This document shows, one piece after another, positions 23,989 through 36,020 of a DNA stretch of 64,000 bases. Numbering within the stretch: the stretch's first letter is position 1; the number at the start of each line of letters is the position of its first letter. The position numbers were made by a program, and so were the translations under genes. The notes under the pieces were generated by a model. The model did not search any database. It was not told where the DNA came from and saw only the letters and a program-made list of their open reading frames with translations. The stretch is from Tilletia caries (lineage: Eukaryota; Basidiomycota; Exobasidiomycetes; Tilletiales; Tilletiaceae). Location: positions 1,240,001-1,304,000 of the forward strand of contig JALUTQ010000004.1 of the NCBI GenBank assembly GCA_032718865.1. The letters run 5' to 3'.

Positions 23989-24830
23989 ATGTCCTACTTC
24001 CTCGTCCATCTTCCTAGCGGTGAGTCGAAAGGGATACACTGTTAAGCCCCCTTTCTCTGTGCGATCGCTGACCGTCCTCTCTGTTGCTCTCCACAGGCTG
24101 GCACGTCGACCAGGCCATTCTCTCCGAAGAGGAGAAGGTCGTCGTCCTCCGCTTCGGACATGACTGGGTGCGTACTTCTGCGTAAATTATGCTCCTCCAG
24201 TCGTGGGCTGATCGTTGCTTCTTTTCCTTCCCCTTGGACACCGCTTCCTCGTTCCCTTGGGTTCCGCAGGATCCCACATGTATGAGGATGGACGAGACCC
24301 TCTACGGTGTACAAGAAGCGCTGCGGAACTATGCCACCATCTACGTCGTCGACATCACGCAGGTCCCCGACTTCAATAAGGTGTGTACCTGGCTTCCCTT
24401 CTCTTACACTGTCCAGGCTCTCAAGAATCTGACTGCCCATTCCGCACGCAGATGTACGAGCTCTACGACGACTGTGCAGTCATGTTCTTCTACCGGAACA
24501 AGCACATTATGGTCGATCTAGGGACAGGTAACAATAACAAAATGTAAGTCCCTCTGGCATTGGACTTACTCCCGGCCGCTGGTTGCGCAAATGCGGGATG
24601 CAGGCTGAATCGTGATCCGCTCTCTTTCAGCAACTGGGCGATCGAAGACAAGCAAGAGTTCATCGACATCGTCGAAACGGTTTACAGAGGAGCCTCCAAA
24701 GGAAGGGGTCTTGTCGTCAGTCCCAAAGGTCAGTTCTGCCTTTCGATAAGTCAAGTCGAAGCTTGCACTGAAGCTGATGCATCTCTTTCTCACTCGACCT
24801 CCAGACTACTCGACAAGACATCGGTACTGA
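23989..24830 (+). CDS. DIB1: U5 snRNP thioredoxin-like protein DIM1/DIB1 (TXNL4A)
   Basis: Six exons (23989-24019, 24097-24167, 24270-24380, 24452-24543, 24631-24728, 24805-24830) give exactly 142 residues, the length typical of this highly conserved family. Diagnostic sequence: SGWHVDQAILSEEEKVVVLR, FGHDWDPTCMRMDETLY, VDITQVPDFNKMYELYDDCA, MFFYRNKHIMVDLGTGNNNK and a C-terminus GRGLVVSPKDYSTRHRY. It is part of the U4/U6.U5 tri-snRNP, where it holds the complex in the pre-activated state. The first and last exons are very short (31 and 26 bases). Adjacent to a calpain gene that CDC5 flanks on the other side, so two spliceosome genes lie within 7 kb. Confidence 0.97.
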
Positions 24831-24944
24831 GGTCCAGTCTGCACTACTGCCTCATCCTCTTCGTCTCTTTCTTCGCCCTTCTGGTCGCCTCTTTCTGCAT
24901 ATCCCTTCACTTTGTCGCAAAACCAAGCCCCTTGTATACTACTT

Positions 24945-25170
24945 ACACCACCGGCTGGTCTCAAGTGGTTCTGAAGTATTGGAGGCTTTAGACTTGGGGA
25001 AGAGTTGGGGAATGATTGGGGAATAGTTGCGACGAGGAACTCAGAGAAGACTTGTGACTGAAGTATGGAACAATTCTATTGCATGTAATGCTTCATGAAG
25101 ACTTCCAGACTGAGAGTTCGAGGCGAGAAAGGTGTAAATTAGTTCGGGAAGACTTCCCAAAGGGCTTCAG
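24945..25170. repeat. GAAGACTT/GGGGAAG-rich element (copy 1)
   Basis: Downstream of DIM1. Contains GACTTGGGGAAGAGTTGGGG, GAGAAGACTTGTG, ATGAAGACTTCC and CGGGAAGACTTCCC, and opens with ACACCACCGGCTG. A related sequence in opposite orientation lies at 37370-37600. Confidence 0.5.
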
Positions 25171-26899
25171 GCAGCCTAGAAGCTGATGTTCAGTACCGAC
25201 CTCGAGGCGATACTCCCGCCCTTCTCCCCTCTCCTCTGCTCCTTCTTCCCATGTTCTCGTCCGGTCGCACTTCTCTGATCTCTCCCCCCTCCGCTCCTCC
25301 CAATCAGAAGCATCAGAATTCAGATACGTACCTCTGGAATCTGGATGTCGTCCTCGGCGCCCTTGGTCTCGGGTGGGCGTAGGGCGAAGTAGGCCGGGAG
25401 AACCGGCAAAGCTGTGGGGTATGGAAAACAAAAAGGAGAGAGAGATCGATCAGCAAGTTGATGGTAAAAATGGGCATACATGCCATGGAAATACTTGGTG
25501 CGTGTACATGTTGAAGAAGATGAGCTGTATAGGAGAGGATCAAATCAGGGAATGTGAGCACCGATGAGGATTCTGAATGGCTGCGATCAAATAATACGAA
25601 TCACGATGTAGACGTATACCGGAGTGAGAAACGGGTTGATAAGCACAGCTGCGAAGGTCTGGTTTAAATGACTCGTAAGAACAGAGATGCTCACCATGGG
25701 TGAGGTCTGAGAGGGATGGAGAGCTGAAGATCCCGGTCGTGGAGCGCAAAGCTGATGGCGGTGAGCCAGAGGGTTGAGGCGGTGAGGGATGAGGATACGC
25801 ATACGCTGACTAGTGACTGCTGCATCAGAGAACAAGGCCAGCTGGGTGTATGCGAGAGGCAACGGACTCAAAGAAAGCGTGGGAAGGAGGGAGAGTCAGC
25901 TGTCGCCGGCTAACGGGCTAACATCAGTGAGTTTGTAGACTGCAACCCGCGAGGAAAAAGAAGAACAGAGGGGGTCAGGGAGTACGTATTTACGTATCTT
26001 ACTTCTCCGACGGAGTGGTGCTGTCCAAGGACCAAGGCCAACCGTTCGATCTTGGTGTCTATGATGTCTGTGAGAGTGGCAAGGAAGGATGGGCTCGTGA
26101 ACTGTCAGCGGTCGATGAGCGCGGGAGAGAAGGGAGTAAGGGACGCATATGTTCAATGCTTTTTCTCCACCCTTCGGCCGCAATCTGTCTGTCTTCGGTG
26201 TGTGTGTAAACTGTAAGGTGAGCATCAGCCGAGCAGAGGGTTCGTGTAGGGAAAGGGGTTTTTGCAGCGCTCAGCTTACTCTCTAACATCCCTTGCCAGT
26301 TCCCAGGCCCCAGCTACCACTCCCTCCCTCACACGCTGACTCGCCACTGGTATTGGTGAAGAAGAGTTGCTTGAGCCGCTGCGGAGAGTGCGTAGAAAGG
26401 GTGGAATGCCCATCTCGTCGTTGTCCTTCAATACAATCCTTCACCAATACAATCCTTCACCGTCCTCTCCCTCTTGCTCATAGTGACGGAGTGAGCTGGG
26501 CCTGGCAGGAGACAAAAAGATCAGCGCATAAAGAGGCGGAAGGTCTAACTCACTTTGGCTGGGCCTGGCGTTCCGACTCCTTTTCTCCCTTTACAATATG
26601 GCTCCTCTGTCTTCAACATCTAGTCCCCAACCGCGCATCGGCCCTCGTCTGCGTCTCCAATGTTATTTTGTCTGTGTGATGAAGAATGGCGTCTGAGTCA
26701 GCCCAGCCGCCAGCGAGAGGAACTCAGAAAGAGGGGTGAGGAAATACTCGCCACATCTTTCCGTCTCCCGACAGTGTATCGATCTCCGTCTCTGTTTAAC
26801 CTGCCTGATAGGGGAAAAGGAGGGATGGTAGTGTCTGTGTGTTTGAGGAACGACAAATGATTGGAGTTCAGTCAGAAGTGAGCGGGAAGACGCAAGGCA
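25171..26899. other. Accessory intergenic region with a possible gene relic
   Basis: No intact gene. On the minus strand two exon-like pieces bounded by splice-like signals are seen at about 25320-25550 (ALPVLPAYFALRPPETKGAE; LIFFNMYTHQVFPW), of unrecognised family. GTCAGC/GCTGAC motifs are frequent at 25880-26350. Confidence 0.4.
26430..26461 (+). repeat. 16-bp tandem duplication
   Basis: AATACAATCCTTCACC occurs twice in direct succession. Confidence 0.85.
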
Positions 26900-26907
26900 G
26901 GCAGGAG

Positions 26908-26975
26908 GGGGAGTGATAGGGACAAAACCACTTACGACTGGGGACAAAACTTCGGACTGGGGACAAAACTCCCGC
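26908..26975 (+). repeat. MULE left TIR
   Basis: 68 bp with three GGACAAAAC repeats; preceded by TSD GGCAGGAG (26900-26907). Confidence 0.9.
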
Positions 26976-27145
26976 TTGAGAGGGATGGTGGTGGTGGTGG
27001 TTGTGGTTCAGAAGCTCGCGCGCAAGGAGGCGAACATCAGAGACAACAGTACCAAAGTCCAAAGAAGATATCAGAATTCAGATGAGGATTGAATTGAAAG
27101 CAGAGAGATGAGAATGCATGTATAGAGAGACCGCCGCATCAGCCA

Positions 27146-29018
27146 TCAATGGGGACATTGACCAAGCTGATGATCCCCTTGACAGCGCCCACATGGTAAC
27201 GGACACTTGCTCGAATTGTGACCGGTCTGATGGCAGTTTTTGCACCGACGGGACCTGCGAGTGTGCACCTGCTGTGCAGCCTCATTTCCTGTGAGGATTC
27301 TGCCGGAAGAGGTGATCGCGGCCGCAGCCTCATTTGCGACTCTGCGTTGGCTGGGCGACAATGGATCCAGAAGTCGGGGAACTCGTTCGTCAAGAAGCCC
27401 TGCAGCAGTGCGCCACTGAGGGTGGATGAAATCCAGGGGAATTGGCTTTCCCGCCGCGCGCAGCCGTGCCAGTGCATGGAAGCACGGCAGGCCCATTGTC
27501 GGTGGAAGTATGCAGGCACATGCCGGTGTGGCGGGCGCGGGGGTGCGATTCTTCGGCCGACGACTCATCTCATCTTGGTACTTGATCAGATTGAGGGCAT
27601 GGCGCGAGACTGTACGCGAAACTTGCACGAAGAATGGATCGCCGAGGAGAGTGACTGGAATTTTGGACCGATCATTCTCGAGGTCGGAAGAAATGCCTGT
27701 TTGCTGGACAATGAAGTGATTTTTGAGAGCCTGGGTGACGACAAATAGACTTCCATGGCGGGAATGGAGCCAGTTCTTCAGGGTAGCGTGCGCTCTCTCC
27801 GCGCGAGACGTGACTCTCGTCCCCATGTGTGGATGGCGGTTGATGTATGCGTTAACCCAAAGGTGCTCGGCCGACAATTTCTCGTCCAAATAGTCGCAGA
27901 GCTTCGGGTGCGAGTCCTCCCAGTGCTCCATAAACGCGTTCCTGGCCTCGGTGAGTTGGTCCAACGTCTGCGCGTCTGGTACCTCGTCGAAATCGGACAG
28001 AATGAGTTCGTACGCCTGCTCGTCGAGAAGGGAGCGACGCGCGTGTTTCTGCATATTTTGTCTGATATTCCATTGACATAGGACCTGCGAAACTGTGGGA
28101 GGAAACGTGTTGAGGATTGCAGCGCTCAATGCAGCGTCCTCGTCTGTCACCAGGACGTGTGGCTCCCACGTCGGGCAAAGAAGCTGCAATGCAGCCAATG
28201 CCCAGGTGTATGTAATCGTCGTCTCGTTGGGCAAAAAAGCGAGGGCGGCCGTGAAGCTCCGGTTGGAGCTGGTGAAGCCTACGAAGTGTAGGAGTGGAAG
28301 TCGATTTTTATTGGTGCTGTATGTTGCATCAATAACGAGCACCGTGTTGAAGCGACGCATAAGCTCCAGACCCCGGGGATGCGCAAACAAGAGTCCCTCC
28401 AGGCGATTTGCGTCTTCAGAGACCGGAACAGTCTTCTCCAGGTGCGGCCATCCTTGTTCTTTGAGCCAATCGAGCAGCGCCTCGGCGGGAGGGCGACCTT
28501 GGAGCAGTTCTCGCTGGTATCGGGCGATGAGGTTGGAAACGTCCCTTGAGGTGACAAGGACAGGAGGGGTTTGTTCTTGAAGCAAAGTCACGATTTGGCG
28601 CACTCGAGATCCGGATCGAGCAAGTTCCAGCACACGTAACACGTTCGGTCGTCAAAGCATCGAATCGGCGTTGGATTGAGTGCGACAAGCAGGATTCAGA
28701 GGGGCCATGATCTGTGTGGGCCTCATTTTGGACGCTGAGTTCCCATGATCCACTGTCGGTGAGATGGATGCGCGCTCGGAATTGGCAGTCGACCTTGCTT
28801 GATGAGACTTTCCGCTGCCTGTCGTCGTCTTGGAGCTTGCGGGTGTTCCTGTATGTGCTTCCCCTATCGCAGCGAAGGTAGACGAAGCGACCCTTTTTTG
28901 CAGACGCGTGTGTGACGACCGCGTATCCTTCAGCTCGCGCCCACGTCTGCGCATACTTCATTGCCGCTTCCTTCGAATCGAACGTGTCTTCTGGCGGAGG
29001 AGCCAGAAACGGTGGCAT
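27146..29018 (-). pseudogene. FAR1/MULE-type transposase with one frameshift
   Basis: Start MPPFLAPPPEDTFDSKEAAM at 29018. The FAR1-like N-terminal domain shows AEGYAVVTHASAKKGRFVYL, RCDRGSTYRN and CQFRARI. The MULE nuclease domain has Asp in VIDATYSTNKNRLPLLHFVG, Asp in VTDEDAALSAAI and Glu in SRAERAHATLK. A SWIM-type zinc motif (CACILPPTMGLPCFHAL) and a CCHC zinc knuckle (CKNCHQTGHNSSKC) follow. The two halves are in different frames: near 28643 a single extra base shifts the frame between RFDALTTE and VLRVLELARSGSR. Apart from this the protein would be about 623 residues and complete. Either the element is recently inactivated, or the base is a sequence error. Confidence 0.88.
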
Positions 29019-29117
29019 GGTGATCAAATATGCTTCTTGCGCAGGTGAAAGTGGAAGTACAGAAGAAACATGCCCGACGCACACGCGTCTTGACACATGG
29101 CTCTGACGCGCTCCCAC

Positions 29118-29185
29118 GCGGGAGTTTTGTCCGCAGTCAGCAGTTTTGTCCCTAGTTAGAAGTGGTTTTGTCCCTATCACTCCCC
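29118..29185 (-). repeat. MULE right TIR
   Basis: Inverted partner of 26908-26975; followed by TSD GGCAGGAG (29186-29193). Confidence 0.9.
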
Positions 29186-29438
29186 GGCAGGAGTGGACGG
29201 ATTAGCACTGTTTCTCTGCTCCACCCCCATGCGTTGGGTGATTGTAGAGAAGAAGCTGTGAGCTGTAAGGCTGAGTGAGGCATAAGGTGAAGCATGCGCT
29301 GGGGGAAAGGAGAGGTAGCTACATCAGACAGCAGCCGGGACCGGGGACGGAGCACAAACCATCTGCTCAGCTGACAAGGGCTCAGTGCTGGCTGTCGCTT
29401 GAATCTCAATTATTGCATGGGTTAGTATAGAAATACTT

Positions 29439-32400
29439 TTATTCATCTCCATCGGTTGAAGTCGTGAAGTCATCGCTCGTCGCTACAACTGCTTCTTCCT
29501 CCTCCAACTGCTGTTCGGAGCGTGCGCTCTTGCGCTTTCGGCCGGCCTTTTGACCTCGTTTTCGCGGCCGAGGCATCGTTTCCATCGCGCAGTCGACAAT
29601 GTCGTCCAGGGAAAGATTCTCCAGCTGCGAGGGATTGACAGCCAGATTGGCGTTCTGGAGCGGCGGAGATCTGTGCAGAAACTCGTTGAGAATGTACTTT
29701 TGGATACGTCCCTGACCGCGATGGTGCATTGCTGGAATGGATATGTCAACGTCTTCCCGCTCCAACCGCTGCCGTCCACCAGTGGGATTGACGGTGCATC
29801 CACCTGAAAGGCAATCGTGCTGTGCATTGAGGAGCTGAATGATACCCTAGAAGCATCGCAGAGCATTCAGGAATCAGGATGTGTCTGAACGCGCAATCTG
29901 TTGAGAATTGACCATTCAACGCACTCACCGAACCGTCGTGAATGGCGTGGTCTCCTTGGCTGATGAGTCCAGCAACTCCGTATTTAGACTTTAATCGGAT
30001 CACAAACAGCTCCACCCGGACGACTACGTGACCTATGTCCTCGCTAGATGTTGTCCAGATGCCTTGTATTCGTCCAATTGTATATGGAAACTCTTCTCGT
30101 CTTGTTCCAATGCTCTTGCAGTGCACAGAAACAAAGTCACCCGGCGCACAGGTGTCACCGGCTTGGGTCGTCAGTTCCGCGCACGGCTGAAAGCGAGTGG
30201 CAGGCGCAAACACGGGAAGGTTGACCGCCTCTGCTTCAAAGTTGAAGTCCGCAAATTCTGTCGCACATAGAACCTGCTTGGAGGCTTTGCTGGGAAGTAC
30301 TGCATCTGTGCAGAAGGAGAGACAGTCAGACGATTCCGCTGTCTGCTGAATCAATAACGCGGGATTGAATCAGGGGGAGGGGGAAGGGTAGGATTCAGGA
30401 ACACATACTTGGAGTGAATCTTAGCTCGTCCGACGACAGCCACTTGGCTCTTATAGCCTTCACCTTGGAGTCTTCCAGCAGCTTGCGAATTTCAGATCCG
30501 GGGTTAGAGACCCTCTTTGTCTGATCATCCCAGATGGATCCGCCCGAAGACCAATGAACGACGAGCTCCTGCTCTTCGAGCCGCCTCGCAATGTCCTTTG
30601 ATGGCGCACTTCTGTTTGTGTGGACGGCTGCTTGGCGTTGAATGAAGTTATAAGACTCGTATCGTTCGGTTGCGACGTTTTTCAATGGGCCAAACAATCG
30701 TACTTGGCGAGGAATATGGGCCAACATGTGTAGTTTGAGCTTATGCGTGATCGATTTGGGGTCCAGAGAAGCCCAGGACTTCCAAAGATGACGGATTGCG
30801 AGCTGGAGGTCGTTCTGTGAGATCAGACATATGAGTGCTGTCAGAAGTGAGGTGCAAAGTCAAGCGTCTGAATTATGTTCATGAGCCAAGAGCACATACG
30901 CATACCTGGTATGATTCCATATCTTTGATGTACTCCACGTATACCAGGCCGCAGGCGGCTGAATCGCGCATAGGCGCACCACGCCTCCAACAGATCCTTC
31001 TGCACCAGTTTATCCTCGATTAGTGGTGACAACGCAAATGGAACCAGCTGCGTAAACGCCTTCACCTCCTTCCCATTGAGCGTCCTCAGCCGTCGCAGCA
31101 ACGTTGGGGCAGGATATGACGAGGCGTCCATGATCGCAGTTGTTGAGAGTGCTTCTAGTCTCACTCGAAGATGGTCGAGAGCCGAGACGTCAAGACTGCT
31201 TGCGGTGAGCGCAGCCAGGTACTTCCCTGGACCCAGAGAAGCGACGTGCAGGATGTCGATGGCGGTGTATTCCGGGCCTCCGAAGCCAACAATCTGGTGC
31301 AGAGAGGAGTGCCAATGCTTGGCCGTGAGAGCCTCTCGGAGTGTTTGAAGCCGAGCCTGGACGTCTTGAGACGACAACCGCTCCCGGGGCTGTCCTGGAG
31401 CTCGAGCTACCTTACCTTTCAGCTTGTCATTCTCCTCGAGCAGAATGGTGCACGCTTCTGTCGTCGCCGAGTCCTTCGTTCCGGTCGCTGTCCAGCGCTC
31501 CTGTAATGCCGGCGCCTTGTCATCCACGGCCAGCTGCAGCTGTGCCTTCAGCTCCTCGATGACCTTTGCGGTTTCTCTCACTTCACCACTCTGAACCAAA
31601 AAGGAAGTTAAGAAAGATTGGGGGTTCAATTCGCATAGAGCCATAGAGGCTTCAGTCGACTGACCTTCATAGCTGCACGCACACCTTCAGCGGAATGCTT
31701 GAACAACTCGTTTCCCCCCCAGTCGCACATCCGACAGGGTCGGTTCCCCTGCGCGCCGACGGAAGATGCGAGCTTCGCCAACATGACGGAGTCTCCTGTT
31801 GCAGCTATGAGCCACGGATATATCAGGACAAGATCGTTGTCAACGCAGTCCCAAACAAAGAATGGGTGCGATCGTAGAAGGCTGTAAATGTCACAGATGT
31901 TTTGTCAGCTCATGCATTTGTAGGGCCGTAGAGGTCATGTCATCTGGGTATCATTAATCATAGCAATTCACTACACAATACTCACTTCATCTCGTCGGAG
32001 AAAGCTTCTAATAGCTCCTCGGGATCAGCGATGGCAGATGCTGAGAAGAATCTAACCGCCGAGCTTCTCCTGTCCAAGTCTTGACGATCAAGCAGCGCGT
32101 TCGAGAACAGGATTGATGTGTGAGGATAGTTGCCAACCCCCATCGTACCTCTCCAGTCGTCCTCCCACATCAAGACCGGCACTGATCTGACCTTCTTTCC
32201 ATTCGCGAGTTGTCGCAGAGGATGCATCGTTCTCATCGTGTTTCCGTGCAGATCATCTGAAGCATTATAGATGAGAATCAGGAATAGTCAGCAACAGACG
32301 GTATCATGTATACTTCTACACAAGGGGAACTCGTGCTCACCAACTGAGATGTGACGAAGTTGCTCGGAAAGCATCGTGCATGTAGCAATCGAGTCGATGG

Positions 32401-33699
32401 AAAAGTCTTCTATGGCCTCGGAATCGATCATTGCTCTTGCCCGTGGCCCTGCAAAGATCTGAAGACGAGGGCCACGGCCCCGTACGTTCTCATTGGAGTC
32501 CGTGTACCATAATTCAGGAAGAACGGCGCAATTGTTCCGCAGAGCAAGCGGCTCGTGAAGGTAGCATGCGAGCCATCGTTCAGGACAACCATCGGTTGTC
32601 TGTCCTCCGAGGTGTGATACGCGAGGCCGTCCCGGAGTTCGCAGACAGCGTCTCCCTTCCGCGGGTAGAAGTGGAAGCGTCCTCGAATATTTGGATCTCC
32701 AAAGTCCTGTGGTACAGCTGGATCGTCAACTTCCATATCTCGTATACCCAGACTCAATGGTGACTGAGAATCTTCCTACATACCTTGGTAAGTCCACTCT
32801 TCAGACTCTTGGAAAAGATCGGCGTCCCCGCACTGCCTCTTGTTATGTTTCCCCAACCAGCTCCACTGCTGCCGCGGACCTTCTCGCAGGCCTGCCGAAA
32901 CGCAGACATAGAAGGAATGTCGTATCCTGCGATTGCCCGGGCGAAAGCAAGAATCATTTCGATGCAGGATCGGCTCAGCGGACATCTTGGCGCGAAGGCG
33001 ACGAGTGAGAGAAGGAAGGTCTGATGGTGGAGTGAGGTGCATGGTCAGTACTCTGATACTTGATAGTGTCTAGCGCTTGCCATCAGTCATGATCCGAGAG
33101 AGACTTACACTGCGATTTGGCCATGGAAAAAAAGCACCGTCCTCGTCTGTCCGAGGTACTGCTGCCAATGCAGCTTGCACGGCCTGAAAGTATGCTTCCT
33201 CCTCCAGATTGGACTCTCGAAACTGCCAACCCGGAATTTCTCTCCCTCGGTCGCCTGCGTCCGGCATCGCATTCCAGTCTCGATCGAACGAGCGCGTCGC
33301 CAGAGACGGCAGGATCACGGCGGGGCGAATATTGTCCTTCACGAAGACATTGGCGTTGTCGACCACCAGTGGCCTGTCACTGGCATTGAAGGGGGTATCG
33401 AAGTGGGACGGTCCGACGTCACGATCCTCAGCAAGAGCACCTGCAGCAGCGGCGGGGGCGACCGCACGGGAGTCGCGGAATCGCTGGTGCAAAACGCTGG
33501 TGACGCACAACCGCCGCGGTTCGAGCTTCAGATTTCGTAAGTGAGCGGCTGTGATCCTGTGCTTGTCGACCTTCCTGATGTCCATCTCAGGCGCGTTGGC
33601 GCAGATGAGGCATCGCGCCTGTGCTGCATCAACGGCCTCAAAGTCTGGGTAGGATCGAAGGGGATGTGCATCAGCAGCAGCCAGCAGCCAACGCTCCAA
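29439..33699 (-). CDS. Large basidiomycete transposon-type protein (Plavaka/Tnp2-like layout, uncharacterised)
   Basis: A multi-exon gene. In order: CLICANAPEMDIRKVDKHRI with ITAAHLRNL (N-terminal zinc-like motif); AFARAIAGYDIPSMSAFRQA; RFHFYPRKGDAVCELRDGL; VPVLMWEDDWRGTMGVGNYP leading to NYPHTSILFSNALL and VRFFSASAIADPEELLEAFS. Then PFFVWDCVDNDLVLIYPWLI; SSVGAQGNRPCRMCDWGGNE; a coiled region; EYTAIDILHVASLGPGKYLA; HIPRQVRLFGPLKNVATERYESYN; a late GDFVSV...IGRIQGIW segment; and a Lys/Arg-rich acidic tail. I know this motif set from very common, functionally unnamed basidiomycete proteins associated with DNA transposons. The layout (DILH...LG...KY) recalls Tnp2/Plavaka proteins, but no catalytic residues are assigned. 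Most exons look intact. The true start may lie in a further upstream exon (33700-33840), so the 5' end is provisional. Confidence 0.7.
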
Positions 33700-33980
33700 C
33701 TTCCACGCCTAAGCAGGCAGCGCTGACGCTGTCACGTCACGCCCCGTGCTCCGGTGCTCACCATGTTGTGGATTCAGTGCTACCCGGTTTGGCGCCATAC
33801 TTCTTTGCGGTATGCCTGGGTGTGAGGGTGCGGCATGGCTAGAACTTGGCGTGATTTTGACTCCTTCCTCCACACTCTTCCTCGCAGCTTTTCTTCTTTT
33901 TCACCATCACCACAAGCTGAAGTTCACTCCTCGAGCTTTGATTCGCCATCCTCCAGCTCCAAGTTCCCACACCAGCCAGC
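33700..33980. promoter_or_regulatory. Divergent promoter interval of the two transposon-type genes
   Basis: About 280 bp between the apparent start regions, partly 5' exon of one or both genes. Confidence 0.4.
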
Positions 33981-35659
33981 ATGCCGCCTGCCGCTACAAC
34001 GAATACCAGGGCTACTCGGAGGGTAGGAGCCCTTCCCGTGGTACGCACCAACTCGTTCACGCCCGCAGTACGAGCTGACGCGGCAGTTCGACTGCGTGGG
34101 GGTGTAGGACAAAGGGGTTCAGGTGGTGACGTTCCTAGAGCGAATGCAGACCAGGCAAACCCTCCTCAGGATGCCTTAAACGAGGAGGAGCTGAATGCGG
34201 TGCATCCCAACATTCTGTTGTGGAAGGAGAAGCTTGGAATGAGCAACCGCGCAACGCTGCTTGCAGTCAGCTCACTCGCCACGCAGGTTGAAGATCTGGA
34301 GTTTCCTGATGATGTGAGTGCGGTGTCATGACTCGTGCAGCAGTTCTGTATCCAGTGACCAGTCATTTACTATGCCTTCTGATCGCGCTCGTGAACATGC
34401 AGGTAATCACGGCTGGTATGGTGGTGCGGACGATGGAGGCGCACTGCCAACTTGAACGCAGCAAAACGCTGATCGATTTGCTGCAGGGAACGCCATCAAC
34501 TCCTGGTGTGGTGACGGACATTGCTTCTATTAACACCAAACTGCCGACCATCGTCAGGAGTCTGAAGATCTCAGACGAGGTTGGTGAACGAGGCGCGGTC
34601 AGTGACTTTCTTCTCTCTTGCCGTCGTACGAAACTCTGATGCCTACTGAAACCACGCTCTCAATATTCTTCTCTCCTCTTAGGCGTGGTTGCGGCTGACC
34701 ACCACGTACGCATTCCTGTCCGAAGGCACTCCGGCATACTCTCGTGACACCCAAGATGTCGCGAATGCTGTTATGGTACGTTTCTGGCATATTCTTGAGA
34801 GCATTCACGCGTCTACGCTCACGCCGGCGTCATCGCGTCCTGTCGTCTTCTTTCCTTGTTCCTGACAGGCCAGCGCAAGACACGACCCCGACCAGCTCGG
34901 AGAAAACGGCAAGCACTTGCTGCAGAGCACGAACAAGACCGGGACGAGTAATGTCCTCAAGATTATCAACGCCAAGATTTCTTCCTTGCGACTCGAAATG
35001 CGCGGCAAAGTGGGTCTAGGGCTGTCCCACACTCACAGGCTACACTCTACGTGAAGCAGGCTGGTCTAACCCTTTTATGTTCGGTCCACATCACTTCATT
35101 AGGTCAATGTTTCGATTGAAGAGGCCATCACGCTCAAAGAGCTCGTGGAAAGTGCGCTCGATAGCGTATCTGACATGAAAGTCACCTGGCGGCTGGTCCA
35201 GAGGGTAGCAATCTGGGTACGTTCTTTGGCACCACGAGAGACCACAGGCCGTAGTCGTTGACCCCATCATTCATCAATCATCACACCTTCAGCGTCGTAC
35301 AGGTTTCAAAGATGGCTGCAAGCAGGGTGAGAAGTGGAACACCGAGTTCTGGCATCAGGTCGACGGCCGACTTTCGGCCTGGCTCGACACTGTTCGCAGG
35401 GGTAAAGACGGGGATGAGGAAGCTGTCAGAGAAGCAGAAGAGTGAGTTTCTCTTTAATCTTCAGCGTCTGCTCAAGCCTGAGCGCTACGTGGTGGATACT
35501 GATTGCTGACTGATCTACAGGCATATGAACTACATCATCTCGGAGGACGAGGAGCGGTATGGTACCTTCGACTATCCTGCCATCGAAACGCGCTGTGAGG
35601 TTCAGCAACGGTTCGAGAGGATTTACGAGAGCGGTCTGGAGCCGAACATGAACGTGTAG
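33981..35659 (+). CDS. Uncharacterised accessory gene divergent from the transposon-type gene
   Basis: Starts MPPAATTNTRATRRVGALPV at 33981. Spliced exons continue with LNEEELNAVHPNILLWKEKL, GMSNRATLLAVSSLATQVED, VITAGMVVRTMEAHCQLERS, AWLRLTTTYAFLSEGTPAYS, VLKIINAKISSLRLEMRGKV and NVSIEEAITLKELVESALDS. The end is EEAVREAEEHMNYIISEDEE and a stop at 35657-35659. Six or so short introns have normal GT-AG borders. The protein is mostly helical with a disordered basic N-terminus. I do not recognise a family. Its position, divergent from and sharing a promoter with the large transposon-type gene, suggests an element-encoded partner (DNA binding or regulatory), but an independent host gene cannot be excluded. 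Confidence 0.6.
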
Positions 35660-36020
35660 GTGTGGAGGTTGACCTTGAGCTGCTCAATCCCTTCACCCTC
35701 GGTAAGTCGGTAATGAACCCTTCCAGGCTCCCACCCACACCACGCATGCACCCACACTATTCAACGTCCATGAACTGTTGCAGCTGCACCAGTGTCCAGT
35801 AGTGAATTATTGGCCCTGTCGGCCTGTCGCCAATAGGCAGTAGTCGCACTGCAGTAGTCGCACTGACACCTACCCTTACCAAGTTACGTTGACCACTTAC
35901 TTTTCTGCTGTTCTGACGCCAATCAACTGCTCCCCTGCTCCCATGTCTGGTTGGCTCTGCTCTTCGGATTGCTGACAACTTCGCCCTCTCTTTTCTATTA
36001 CCCGTCGGCCGTCTGTAGCG
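35660..36020. other. Spacer with duplicated GTCGCACTG phrase
   Basis: No gene seen. AGTAGTCGCACTG occurs twice near 35840-35865. May hold one terminus of the preceding element. Confidence 0.35.

Larger units (their letters stand above)
26908..29185. mobile_element. MULE (Mutator-like) transposon, complete
   Basis: 68-bp terminal inverted repeats (26908-26975, 29118-29185) start GGGGAGTGATAGGGACAAAA; the first 26 bp are identical. Each TIR holds three copies of GGACAAAAC. The element is flanked by the perfect 8-bp direct repeat GGCAGGAG (26900-26907, 29186-29193). Long TIRs with an 8-9 bp TSD and a FAR1/MULE-type transposase define Mutator-like elements. Total 2278 bp. Confidence 0.92.
29400..35700. 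mobile_element. Putative large two-gene basidiomycete transposon (ends not identified)
   Basis: Two divergent genes (29439-33699 minus, 33981-35659 plus), both unlike core genes. The larger one belongs to a protein type that is highly repeated in basidiomycete genomes. No TIR or TSD could be found by eye on either side, so boundaries are those of the genes. Confidence 0.55.
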
